Assembly (NCBI GenBank): GCA_963921935.1
Contig: OY998180.1
Coordinates: forward strand, 84,069,139-84,133,138
Source of the DNA: Galeruca laticollis
Taxonomy: Eukaryota > Arthropoda > Insecta > Coleoptera > Chrysomelidae
Length of the DNA stretch: 64,000 bases
Reading direction: 5' to 3'
Made by a program: the position numbers and the translations under genes
Notes under the pieces: generated by a model
What the model was told of the DNA's origin: nothing
Database searches by the model: none
The model's input: the letters and a program-made list of their open reading frames with translations, nothing else
In this document: piece after piece, positions 10,216 to 23,100 of the stretch
Layout of the letters: every line of letters begins with the position of its first letter
How positions within the stretch are numbered: the first letter of the stretch is position 1

Positions 10216-13200
10216 GTAATTCTTATTAAATTCTCTTTAGTACTTTCGAATCTAATTTTTATTTTATTGTAGCTATTCACAGAATATGGAAGATTGGCGC
10301 TGGCAGACTCTGGAAGTACACCATTCCAGAGATTACAATTTCTAGTCAGAGATTGGCGCTTCCCCTATGAAGCTCCGTATGGGGCTGTAGGTGGTCAACA
10401 AATTTTACAAAAACGTTTGGAAGTAAATGAACATCAACACAGTGAATTGCAATCTTTGAGAAGACACATCAGCTCTTGCTTTACGGAAATTGCTTGTTTT
10501 TTGATGCCACATCCAGGCATTAAGGTTGCGACAAGTCCAACTTTCGATGGTAGACTCACAGGTGCGTGAAACTAATTAGGAATTTGTTAAAATTATTTTT
10601 AGAGATTTTTAAGGAATATAAATTTTAAATGTTCTTTTTTAGAAATTGATAGTGAATTCAAGGACAATTTAAAAACTCTAGTACCAATGCTATTATCTCC
10701 AGAAAATTTAGTACTCAAAAAAATTAACGGAGATAAAGTTAAAGTCCGAGATTTTGTACAGTATTTTAAATCCTACATGCAGATATATGAAGGCAATGAA
10801 TTACCAGAACCAAAGTCGATGCTTGTGGTAAGTATTTCATTGTTTCCAGAATAAGTTTTACATGTATGACTTTCATTGTAAAATATTGTTTTTTAGGCCA
10901 CTGCAGAAGCAAATAATTTGGCAGCTGTGGCCGATGCGAAAGATGCTTATGTTAACATGATGGAGGAGGTCTGTGGAGGAGCTAAACCCTACCTTAAGAC
11001 TGAATTAATTGAAAACGAACATCAAAGAGTTAAAGACAAAGCAATACAACAATTCAATGCCAAAAAGAAAATGGGAGGTGCAGAATTTAGTTTGACTTAC
11101 AAGGACCAATTGGAAAAGGTAATACAGCTCTATAAAATTTTTCTACGGAAATGAATAAATTTCAGTAAACTATTTAAAAAATTTCATTTATCGAAGTATT
11201 TTATTTTCTCAGATAGATTTCTCAGCATAATTAAGTAACAGAACAGGAAATAAATAAGAGTTCATGAAAAATAAATTATGATTGAAAATAAAAGCTCTAA
11301 AACACACAACAAACAAACATTAGTCAAGTATTAAAATAATAGAGTATTTCTACCAGTTTTTTAAATTTTATTTATTCATTGCTAATTTATAATCTACTTC
11401 AATAAAATAGTAAGTAAATATGATGTAAGAGGATGGCTCGTGGCAGGTGTTGTCCATTGACGACTCTGGAATTCACCAAGCAGTAAGGTCTTCTGGCCAA
11501 AGTTTTTTTAGGCGTCTGTCAATCAGTGGAGGATTGAATAATTTATCTATGAGATGGTTTGCACTGCAATTCATATATTTTCTGGAGTGGTCGCTAATCA
11601 CATCATCTATGGAGGGAATGTTGAAGTCCCCGTGAAGGGTTTAGTTTGAGACGTTCCATGGGGCTTTAGCTAACATACAAATGGTATTCAACTGGAATGT
11701 CTGCTATATTTTGGTGTTTGATGGTTTGCTGCATCCCTACAACTCGATTCCGTATGTCCACATTGGTTTGAGTATTGCTTTGTAGATGGTCAGTTTGTTT
11801 TCTAATGAAAGCAGCGATCTTCTGTTGATATTTAAATTTTAGGTCGAGATGTCGTTTAGCTTTAATATGTGATTTCCAAGTAATTTTTTCGTCTAGATGA
11901 AGGCCAAGGTACTTTACTTTTGTTTTATTGGTATCAGCCAGTTATTTAGGTGTAGTTGGGGGTATCTAATTTTTCGATTTGTGAAATTAACTTGACACGA
12001 TTAGTTTGTGTTTTCCAGCGTTTATGCCAGTCTTCTAGTTCGTTGAGGTGATTTTATAGTTTGTAGATGTCTGATGCTAGTATACTACTATCATCCGCTA
12101 ATGTTGCCATTAATGTATGCTCGCATTGGGTATATCAGCAGTGAAAATTAGGTACACTTGAGGTACTCCGGATTTTAATTGGTGTTAAGTTAGATAAGGT
12201 TTCTTTGTATTTAACTTGGAAGTATCTGTCGGACAAATATGATTTAAGGAGGAGGTAGGTTTGGTCAGTTAGGCGAGTTTTGATTTTGAAGAGAAGACCC
12301 TCATGCCACACTCTATTGAATGCTTGCTGTATATCGAGGAATGCTGATATACAGATTTGTTTTTCTCTTCTAGGCACTTTTTTATTCTTTTGACGACTAG
12401 TCTATGTCACTGTTGTATGGGTGAGTGATTTGAGCGAAATCCAAACTGGTCGTCTGGGATCAGGCCTTCTAGAGGTATTTTTATTCTGTTAAGAATAAGC
12501 CTTTCAATAAAGCCTTTGATAAAGTTGGAAGGAGGCTTATCGGTCTGTACGAGCTGGCTTCAATTGGAGTTTACCAGGTTTAGGTATCATAATAATTTGT
12601 GGATACTTCCATTGCCCTGGAATAGCATAGCCTGAGGAGCCTATCTATTAAAAATGATGGTTATTGGGATGACACCTTTTCTTGGGAGATTTTTTAAGAT
12701 TTCCCAACTTATACGAAAAAACGAAAATGAGAAGTCAATCTGGATTAAGGATGAAAATGAGCTTTGGTAAAAACTAATAAAAAAAAATCAATTCAGAAAA
12801 AAAACATGTATCGCCTTAATGGTTACTAAACCAAAAAATCAACTAAACGTTCTTTATATCAATATAAGAAGTATGAAAAACAAACTAGAGGATATAGATT
12901 ATCTTCTGAAAACAAGTGATAAAGAGATACATGTTATAGCTTTAACAGAAACCTGGCTGTACCCTAATGAAACCAGCTTTTTCAATATCCCAAACTATGT
13001 GGCTGTACACGATTGCAGAGACACACGAGGGGCCGTGTAGCAATTTACTTAAAACAAAATATAACTTACAATCAGGTAACTGCTCCAATAATTGATCACT
13101 GTAATATTGTTGGAGTGAATTTATTAAACTATAAACTAAGAATTTTTGTAATATATAGATCACCATCATCCAACGTCCAACAATTTATCGATGCTTTTGA

Positions 13201-16200
13201 AGACTTACTCGATAACCAGAAAAGTAGATGTGTTGTTATTGGAGATTTTAACTTGGATCTATTGGATGGTGGTAACCATGTTACAGAATATAAAAATATT
13301 ATAGAGATGAATGCATTCAATTTGCACAACAAAATAGACTCCCTGTACGCTACAAGAGTGGGATTCCACAGGAGTAGCATAATTGATCACGTAATGAGCA
13401 ACAAAAAACTGAAGTGTGAAATAACATTAAAAGACCATAGCATATCAGACCATAAGTTGATGAACATTACAGTTGATCAGCAGGTTATGGAAAAAGTCTC
13501 AAAAGTTGTCACAAGGAGTTATGTGAATATAGCAGACTGGAGAAGTCGAGTTAGTTTAGAATTAAATAACAAAACCATATCAAGCTTTGGTGAGCTAGCT
13601 AATATACTTTCCAAAACTAAAACTCTAAGTACAAAGCAGAAAAATATAAAAATCATTAATAACAATGACTGGATCACAAACGAATTTATTGCTAAAGTGA
13701 AATATCGAGACCGATTATACAGGATGTGGAAGAGGTTAAAAACTCCTCACTCTGAAAGTGAATTTAAAAAAGCAAAAAATGCGGTAACCAATCAAGCCAA
13801 ACAACTGAAGATCAAATGGGCGAATAGAGAATTCTCAAAAACTGAAAACAACCCAAAAAAGGCCTGGAACTTGATAAATAACTTGGTTCATAACAAGAAC
13901 TCTGAGAACTCCAACAACATCAAACAAATTAATATTTCTGATGAGATTTTTACAGATGAGACAATAATTTCCAATAAATTCAATGGACACTATGCAACAA
14001 TCGGAGAGAAGCTAGCCTCAGAAATTCCACCGGCATATAATCAAGAATATACTGAACAAGAATCCACGGACTCAATCGATCTTGGTTTATGTGATGAAAG
14101 TGAAATCAATAGTGTAATTAAAAGTATAAAGTCAAATTCAGCTGGTCATGATGGAGTGAGCAAGTGGGATTTACTAAATCTCCTAGACATAATAATTGTA
14201 ACTATTACTCGTCTTGTAAATGATGTTCTCACCACGGGACAATTTCCAGAAGAACTCGAAGGTTGCAAAAATATTACCTCTACATAAAGGTGGGTTGAAA
14301 GATTTGATAATTAACTATAGGCCCATATCAATACTGAGCATCTTTTCAAAAATTATTGAAAAAATAGTCAAAAAAAGAATTGCACTTTATGTAAAAGATA
14401 CCTTTGGCCTTGACAAATATCAATATGGCTTCCAGGAAGCAAGTAGTACCATGAGTGCAACAACTGATCTTTTGGAAAGTGTTTCTGCTGAAATTAATAA
14501 GAACAATTATGTCATTCTTGTGTTTGTAGATTTACAGAAGGCATTTGATACCGTGGACATTGAAATTCTATTGAAAAAATTGAGTAAAATGGGTTTTCGG
14601 GGAACTGCTTATAAACTACTCAAGACATACCTAGAACACCGAAGTCATTACACTGTTGTCAATAATGTGAGTAGTGAGAAAAGAAACGTCAATATTGGAG
14701 TCCCTCAGGGGTCCGTTTTAAGTCCAATTCTATATCTTTTATATGTACAATGTGTAGGTACAAAGGCAAAATATTTCAGTTTTGCAGATGACACGGTATT
14801 GGTCTATTCAAGTCCATGTTTGAAAAGTATTGAATCTACCATAAATGGGGACTTAACCCACTATTCTGATTGGCTGCGGTGTAATAAACTTAGTATAAAT
14901 GTCAAAAAAACCGTATACATGTGTTTTTTTTTATTATATCACATTTCTTAGCAATCAAAACAAACAGTTCTATAGGCTAATTTGTTGGCTCGGGAACAGT
15001 GTGTTCCTATTGGCGTGGTGAGGTCTTCTCCAGTGAGGCTACCCCTTTAATCATTTTTCAGATTGGCTGGCCAGTTTCTTTTGAGTCTTCTGTCAATTTG
15101 CGGTTCTATTAGGGGATGGAGTAGAGGGTTGCTGTGCGATTCTAGTCTTTTGTGGTGCTTATTACTTTGTTCTGTAATTACATCCTGTATAAATGGTATT
15201 CTTAGGTCTTCGTGGAGTGTTAGATTTGACACGTACCAGGGTGCGTCAGTTATCATACGTAATATTTTAGACTGGCTTCTTTGGATTATGGTTATGTTCG
15301 ACTTGCTCGCACATCCCCAGAGTTGTATACCGTACGTCCAGATTGGTTTGATGACAGCTTTGTACACGAGGATTTTGTTCTCTAGGCTCAATTTCGATTT
15401 GCTGCCTATTAACCAGTGTAGGTCCTTTATTCTTAGGTCAATTTGTTTCCGCTTCTTGAGTATGTGTTCTTTCCAGTTGAGTTTTGAGTCGAGATGCACT
15501 CCTAGATATTTGGTGCTAGGGGATTGTGTAAGTTGGATGTTATTAAGTGTCACTGGAGGGCACTGTTCTTTTCTCAACGTGAAGGTCACTTTGACTGACT
15601 TTGTTTCATTCGTTTTGATCCGCCACTTATGTAACCAAGTTTGAATGTTATTTAGTTGTGCCTGAAGAATCGAAGACGCTGTAGCTGGGTTTTCGTGGGC
15701 TGCAAGGACGGCGGTATCGTCTGCAAAAGTTCCAGTGAATGTTTCATTGTTGGTTGGTAGATCTGCTGTATGTAGTACATACAACAGCGGTCCAAGAACA
15801 CTGCCCTGCGGTACCCCGGATTTAATTGGAAAATTATTGGAAAGACTTTCATTCATTCTCGTTCGAAATTCTCTGTCGCTTAGGTAGGATCTCAATAATT
15901 TCAGGTAGGTGATGGGAAGATATTTCTTTATTTTGAATACCAGACCTGTGTGCCAAACCTTGTCAAAGGCTTGACTAATATCCAAGAAGGCAGCTGTACA
16001 ATACTGCTTGTTTTCCATTGCTGTATTTATGTTATGAACTATTCTATGAACCTGCTGGACCGTGGAGTGCTCTTTCCGAAAACCAAATTGGTGGTGAGGA
16101 ATCCATTCTTCTGTTTCCGGATCTGAATTGATTCTTTGTAGCATCAGTCTTTCAAGTATTTTTGATACCATTGGTAGCAAGCTTATTGGCCTGTATGAGG

Positions 16201-19200
16201 TTACTTCGTTTGGATTTTTGCCCTCTTTTGGGATTAAGATTATTTCAGCTGTTTTAAATAGCTTGGGCCAGTAGTTTAAGCGTAAGATGGCATTGAAGAT
16301 AAGAGTAACGAGTATGATTCCTTTCTCTGGTAGTTCCTTTATCATCCTAGGAGTTATTTTGTCGAGTCCAGAGGCTTTTCGATTGTTTAAGTATTGGATT
16401 TCTTTTTGGACTTCATCTTTGGTTAGTGGTTTAATTGGTGGGATGTTTTTTGGAATGTTGATTAGGTTACTTTCAATTTCAATATCTGGTGCGTCACTGT
16501 AGGGTGTAAATACTTGAGCTAGATGCTCAGCAAATAGCGCCGTTTTTTCATCGTCATTTCTGGCCCACTGTAGATTAGTTCCCTGCTCGTTTCTAATTGG
16601 GGGTACCTGGGTTTTAGGTTTTTTGGAATTTTTTATTGGTTTCCATATTGAGTTGTCTTGCCGGTTTAGATTCGTTATATAATATGTAAATGATCTTTCT
16701 TGTTCCTCTTTGAGTTTAGATTTTAATTGGTTACTTAGTCTATTCAGTGTGGTCTTGTCCGATGGGGCATGGCTACGATGCCATTTTGCTTTTGCCTTCA
16801 TTTTTTGGGCTACTAGCTTTTTAATTTCCGCTGGGATGTAGTGAACTTTATTACCTGTATTAGTTGCAGGGGTGGCATTTTGTGCGGCCTCTTTGAGCAT
16901 ATAGTTTAAAGATGTTAGTGTTCCATCTATTTCGTCTGATGTTTTGAGACTTACTTGGAGGCTGATATCCTCTTCTAGTTTGGCTCGGTATTTTTCCCAG
17001 TTAGTTCTACTGTTATGTAACCTTGGTGTTATCGTTTTGTAAACTATGAAACTACTGATTGTTGCTATAATCGGAGAGTGGTCTGATGAGAGGTCATAGT
17101 TTGGCATGACGTCCATGTAAGCAGGGGAAATACCATTGGTAATAAATAGGTCCAGCAGGTCAGGTGTCTTATTTGGATCTGTAGGCCAATAAGTAGGGGT
17201 GCCAGTTGCCAGGGGGTGGTAGTTGTTTTCATGTATTAAGTTTACTAATTCTCTGCCTTTAGTAGTTGTGATACGAGATCCAAATAAGATATGTTTGCTG
17301 TTGAAGTCTCCCCCCGCAACGAATTTGTGGCCTAGAGTATCAAAGAAATTCCTGTAGTCTTCCTTCTTCAAGTTGTAACGAGGAGGACAGTAGACTGCTG
17401 CAACTGTTAGCTCATATGACCTCATACTAACTTTTATAACTGTGGCTTGTAAACTATTTTGGGCGTATTTTGGTAGTTCAACATGTTTTATGGTGTTTTT
17501 TATCAAGATGGCCGATCCAGCATGGGCTGTATTGTCTGGGTGGTTTGATGAATAAGTTGTGTATTGAGGTATCCTGAAGCGAGTTCGACTTGTGAAGTGG
17601 CTTTCACTTATTAATAGAATGTCTATTTCATTGTGATGAAGAAATAACTCTACCTCGTTTTTATGTTGTGGAAGCCCATTGGCATTCCACTCTGCGATTT
17701 TAATGAAACTATTGAATTTTGGATACAAGCGTTGATAGCATGTTTAGAACCATGCTGTTTTGTTGTAGTAGTTGTTGAAACATGTTTTTAAATTCCTCAA
17801 GAAATTTGTTCATTATGTCATTAATATTCAAATTTGTCTGTTGTTCACTATCATTTCTTACTACGTTGGCATAGCTATTCTGTGGATGTATAGGATAGCG
17901 GTTTTGGGGCACTGGTTTCGTTGTATGCAGAATAGGTCTAGTTGTAGTGTTATTTGCATTTTTTTGTATATTCATACGATTGTTGTCATTGTTTGGTTTA
18001 AATAGACTATGGTAGAATGCACATCCCTTATAGTTGGCTGGGTGGGCACCATCACATAGAGCACATCTAGCAGGGGTATCTTCATTTTTTTTGCAGGCTG
18101 TCGTATTATGTGCTCCACCACATTTGACACACGCAAATGGTCTGTTGCAGTATGACCTTGAGTGTCCGTACTGCTGGCATCTCATACATTTTGTAATACC
18201 CTTTGTTGTTTTGGGCGGTTCTATTTGAATAGCTCTGTTTTGTAGATTTGACAGCTTGTAGATATCTCTGTTGTTGTCTGCTGGTTCTAGATCGACGAAA
18301 AAGATATTCAGCGGTTCTTTTGTTATTCGGCTCTTACAATTCATTACATTTCTCACCTTGTGTCCATTTTTGGTTAGTTCTGATTTTATTTCTTCTATGT
18401 CCGTAGTATGATGTAATTGTTTAATGACACGCTCTTCTTTAGGTTGGTAAGTATGGTGTATTACGTCGTTGTCCCTCATGTGTTTTATTACCTTCCTATA
18501 TGTATCTGGTGTGTCACAACATATCTTTACAGTATTGTCGGCTAGGGATTTTGTGGTGTATTGTGTGCTTTCTGCTATTGTGCCCAGTTGTCCTATCATC
18601 TCCCCATAGTTAATTACTCCGTATACGTATATTGGAGGTGGTTTTGGTGTTTTATTTTCATTTTCGTTGATTTTTGTGGCGTCTACTATCTCTTCCTGTG
18701 TTAAGGGGCTAAACTTGTTATTTGTTACTGTCTCTTGTGGTCTATTTGTTGCACTAATTTTTCTTCTCTTTGTGTTTTTAACTACTTGCCAACTATTTTT
18801 GTTGGAGCTATTATTTTGCTCGTACTCATCGAAACCTGCGAATTCTTCTTCACTAGTTGATGACATTCTACAGTAGTTTTGGCTATGTGATGCTTGCTGT
18901 GGAGGGGATGGTTGGCTGACAGTATACTGGGGTTGTTGAATATGTCCATGCAATATTGGTTGAAGGTGAGTTTGAATTTGATGATATTGCGGTATTTGTG
19001 TATTGAAAGGTGGGACACCCTGTACAGTACATCCATTGTTTTGAGGCATCATTTGTTGGCTATAATTAAATCCCGGCCCATTAAAAGCTGGTAATGTGTT
19101 CATTTTTTTTTATCTCTTATTTACTAATGAGTTGTCCAGTTTTTATCATTAGCTGATAAGAAATTAATTTTGTTTTGTGTTCACTTTGTCGAAGCACTAT

Positions 19201-20148
19201 TGATAACCGGAGCGATACACGTCTTTATGCTACGAAATTCAAATGAATACTCACATGTGTATTAAACAAAAAAATAAGCCATTTCATGATCTGCAGATTA
19301 GATTTGATAATAATCTACTGGACTGTGTTGATTATCACAAATATTTGGGATTATATATTGATGAAAAATTGAGTTGGCACAAACACATAAATTATATCAC
19401 TAGTAAAATAGTTCCAATAGTAGGCGCATTGAAAAGATGTGCTTACATGATGAGTGACAAACATAAAAACACAATTTATTATTGCTTAATTGGATCCAGA
19501 TTGAGATATCTTATTAACTGTTGGGGAAATGCTTCAGATACATTAATTTCAAAATTACAAATTATGCAAAATAAAACCATAAAGGTATTGTATAACTATG
19601 ACTCACGAAAATCTACTGCAGAACTTTATTCAGAAACGAAATTACTCAATATCAAAAATTTGAAGAAACTTGAACAAGTTGGCTATATTAAATCAAATCA
19701 CACATTCATGTTAGCACAAGACGTGCACAATCATGACACTCGAAATAAAGATTTTTTAAGAAACCCCCCCCCCAAAAAAAACCCAAGATTCGCCGATTTA
19801 TAGGGCAATTGAAGCATACAACACAATTCCAGCACAAATAAAAGAAATAGAAAATAAAAATTCATTCAATATCAAATTAAAACTGCATCTGAAATGTATT
19901 ATGTTAGATGTATGACTATTTAACAATATGATTCATGTGATATCTGTAAATACTCTGTGATATATCTATTTAAATGAATTAATGCCAAAAAAGTTATTTG
20001 TATGTGTGTATATAACAAACATTGTACTATCCAGCTATTCTGTATTATGTACTATTTCATTATGTTTTATATTTTATATTTGATTATGTACTATATTTTT
20101 TGTATAGGCCTTGTTATCAGTATCCTTTTTGTACTGTATTTGAGGTCA

Positions 20149-20179
<31 letters not shown>

Positions 20180-23100
20180 ATACAGTCAAATGGTAATGAT
20201 AGCTGGCAGTGGGTATTGAGGAAGACTTTAATTTCATCGTCGTTAATATCATTGGGTTGTGGGGTTGAGAAGACAGTTGATAAATGTTCTGTGAATATGT
20301 TCGATTTCTCTGAAGCCCAGGTTCCGTCGGTTTTTCTAATTGGAGATTTTGCTACTATTGGTTTCTTCTATTTCTTTGTGGCTTTCCAAAGGGAGTGGTC
20401 GTCATGAGCTAGGTTTGTAACATATGTTTCAAAGGATTCGTTTTTGACCGCTCCATTCGGATGGTTATGGCTGATCCATTCGGATGGTTATGGCTGCTCC
20501 GTTTGGATGGTTATGGCTGCTCCATCCGGATGGTTATGGCTTCTCCATCCCAATGGTTATGGACTGCTTCATCTGGATGGTTATGGCCTGTTCCATCTGG
20601 ATGGTTATGGCCTGCTACATCTGGATGGTTGTGGCTGCTCCATCTGGATGGTTGTGGTCTGCTCCATCTGGAAGGTTGTGGTCTGCTCCATCCGGATGCG
20701 TAATAAATAGAGTAATATGGGATTTTTATAAAAGACCTTTCAGTTGTGTGACGCTCAGAAATGATGTCTATTTTGTTGAATTTTAACAATAAATCTTGCA
20801 TGCGTTTTGTTAGACCATTTGCGTTCCACTCTGCTATTCTTAGTGAATTGACCATTACAATGTTCTATTGTGAACATGTTTTTAACTTCGTCGGGGAATT
20901 CTGTGAGTTTATTTGCCAGGTGTGGGTTATTGTTATTAACTTGTGGGGAAGTATTAGTTGTTGCAACTTGAGCATATGTTGCATGTGATTAATATGTTTG
21001 AGTATTACTATTATTATTATTTACTGTTAATTCTAGGTCTAGGAATGCTGCTTGTTATATTTTTGTTTCTCGAATTTATTAGATAGTACACCCTTTATAA
21101 TTAGCTGGGTGCTTGCTATTGCATAAGGCATATGTTGCTGGTGTGTCACGTGTTTTTTGCAGGTTTTTGTGTCATGTGTTCGTCCACATTTAATGCAAAC
21201 AAATGGCCTTGTGCAGTAAGGCTTCGAGTGCCCGTATCTTTGGCATCTCATACATTGTACTATTGTATTTTTTTATCTTGGTGGTTCTACTTTTATTTTG
21301 CAGTGTTGAAGGATTTTTAGGTTAAAAATATTTTTGTAGTTTTCTACTGGTTCTTAATTAACTCTATGTTTAATGTTAATTATGTTGCGAACTGTAAAGC
21401 CCATATTGCTTAATTCTTTTGAGATATCTTCGGTTGTATCAAATGGTGTAATCCTCTTGTGACAACTCTATATGCACTCTCGTGTTTCGGTTGGTAGGTG
21501 TTATAATATACAATGTTCTCATTTCTAAGGTGGCATATGAGTTTCCTGAGGGTGTCTGGATTTGTAGGGTTAATTTTTACTGTATTATTTGAAATGGTTT
21601 TGGTGTAATAGGTTTCTGCTGCGGTTGCAATAAGGCTTGTTATCCTGGCCTGTAGTCAGTAACTCCATACATATAGATTGGTGGAGGTGTGGGATATTTT
21701 TTAGTGATATTTGTGATCTGTGTGTTAGATACATTTTATGTTTGTTCATCGAGATTTTCTTTTGAGATGGAATCAAATCTGTTCTGTGTTTGGATTTGGG
21801 TGGGAATTTCCGAAGTTGTGTCGCTTCATTCTTTTTCTTTTGTGAACTTCTTGCCAAGAAAGTTTATTTTGGTTTTCTGAATCGTCATTAAGTTCCATCT
21901 AGCTATCGTTATCGACGCTATCTGTGTAGTTATTGGTGTTCAGTATTGATGAGTGTGGGCAGTGAGGATTTGCGAGTGTGTATTGTGACTGATTAGCGTT
22001 TTGTGCAATTGTTTGGTTGGGAATTTGTACTTGGTTTGGTATACATATTTGGGTTGGAATGGGCATTTGAATTTGTTATTTGCATCTAATTAGATGGTAT
22101 TTGCTTAAAATACATAAATGGTACTTGCGGATTAACTGCTCTTTGATTTGGATGGTTCTGATTATTTATGATTGAGATACCTTGTAGAGTATTCGTTTTT
22201 TGGTGAATTGGCAGGCCATTCTTATCAAATCCTAATAAATTCCCCGAAGGGAACATATTTGTTTTGTCTTTTTCACTTATCACTGTTAGTTTTTGTTATT
22301 TTTAACTTTAAAAAAAATTCTCATTTTTTACCAGCTGATAAAATAACTAATTATTTAATAATTATCAAGTCTCTCGAGATAACGAACTTCTCTAGCGCAT
22401 TTCTACCAGTTGTGGCGATATACTTTTAGATATTTCACTCTTCTCTGATTTTTATTAATAAATTCAATACTTCCAGGATATTGAAGAAACATTTACTCAG
22501 TTCAAAGCACACAATGAAAGCAAAAATATCTTCAAGTCAGCTAGAACCCCTGCCGTATTTTTCGCATTAGCTGTTATGTGTTATATTCTGTCTGGTATAT
22601 TTGGATTCATTGGAATTTATTCAATAGCAAATCTTTGTAATATGTTGATGGCAGTGGCGTTCCTTACATTAGGTACATGGGCTTATGTAAGGTAAGCAAA
22701 ATATTTCTATACTCCCATAACAAACATTTTAACAAAATACATTTTTTTATAAATAGATACAGTGGTGAGATGAGAGAAATTGGATCATACATAGACGAAA
22801 CAGCAAACTTTATTTGGGAAAACGTAAGTCTTCACTGTCATTTATTAAATTTTCTGTTAATATACTAATATTGCATTTGTACCACTTTAGTTGTTTCATT
22901 ATATTATGTATTTATAATCCAGGATTGCCAATAGCGTTTATCCAGGTGTTGATTAATTTAAACTTGTTGACGCGTTTCACTAACACAGTAGCTTTGTCAA
23001 AACGAATGAAGGTAAAATATAAAAATGTCTTAATATATACAGTGCTAAATCTATTTACTAAGGTTAACAATGGTATTAAAAGATATTACCTGGAATTTCA

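Larger units (their letters stand above)
14925..19252 (-). mobile_element. full-length Jockey LINE B, both ORFs open
   Basis: A 4.3 kb - strand element with a 5' UTR (19252-19104), ORF1 (19103-17709), overlapping ORF2 (17728-15047), a short 3' UTR and a short poly(A) (T run at 14925-14932). It is flanked by the 8-bp duplication ACATGTGT at 14917-14924 and 19253-19260. Removing the element with one duplication restores the reading frame of LINE A exactly. Both ORFs are uninterrupted and catalytic motifs are present, so this is the youngest layer of the nest and possibly mobile. Confidence 0.9.

Noticed and set aside
15063..15644. 193-codon + strand ORF and similar ORFs at 17772-19094
   Set aside because: Antisense shadows of the intact - strand Jockey ORF1 and ORF2; no domain recognisable.
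20444..20855. Overlapping ORFs on both strands with repeated short peptides, resembling a repeat-rich protein
   Set aside because: They are translations of the 23/24-bp minisatellite in several frames; the unit simply lacks stop codons. The real context is a deleted Jockey endonuclease.
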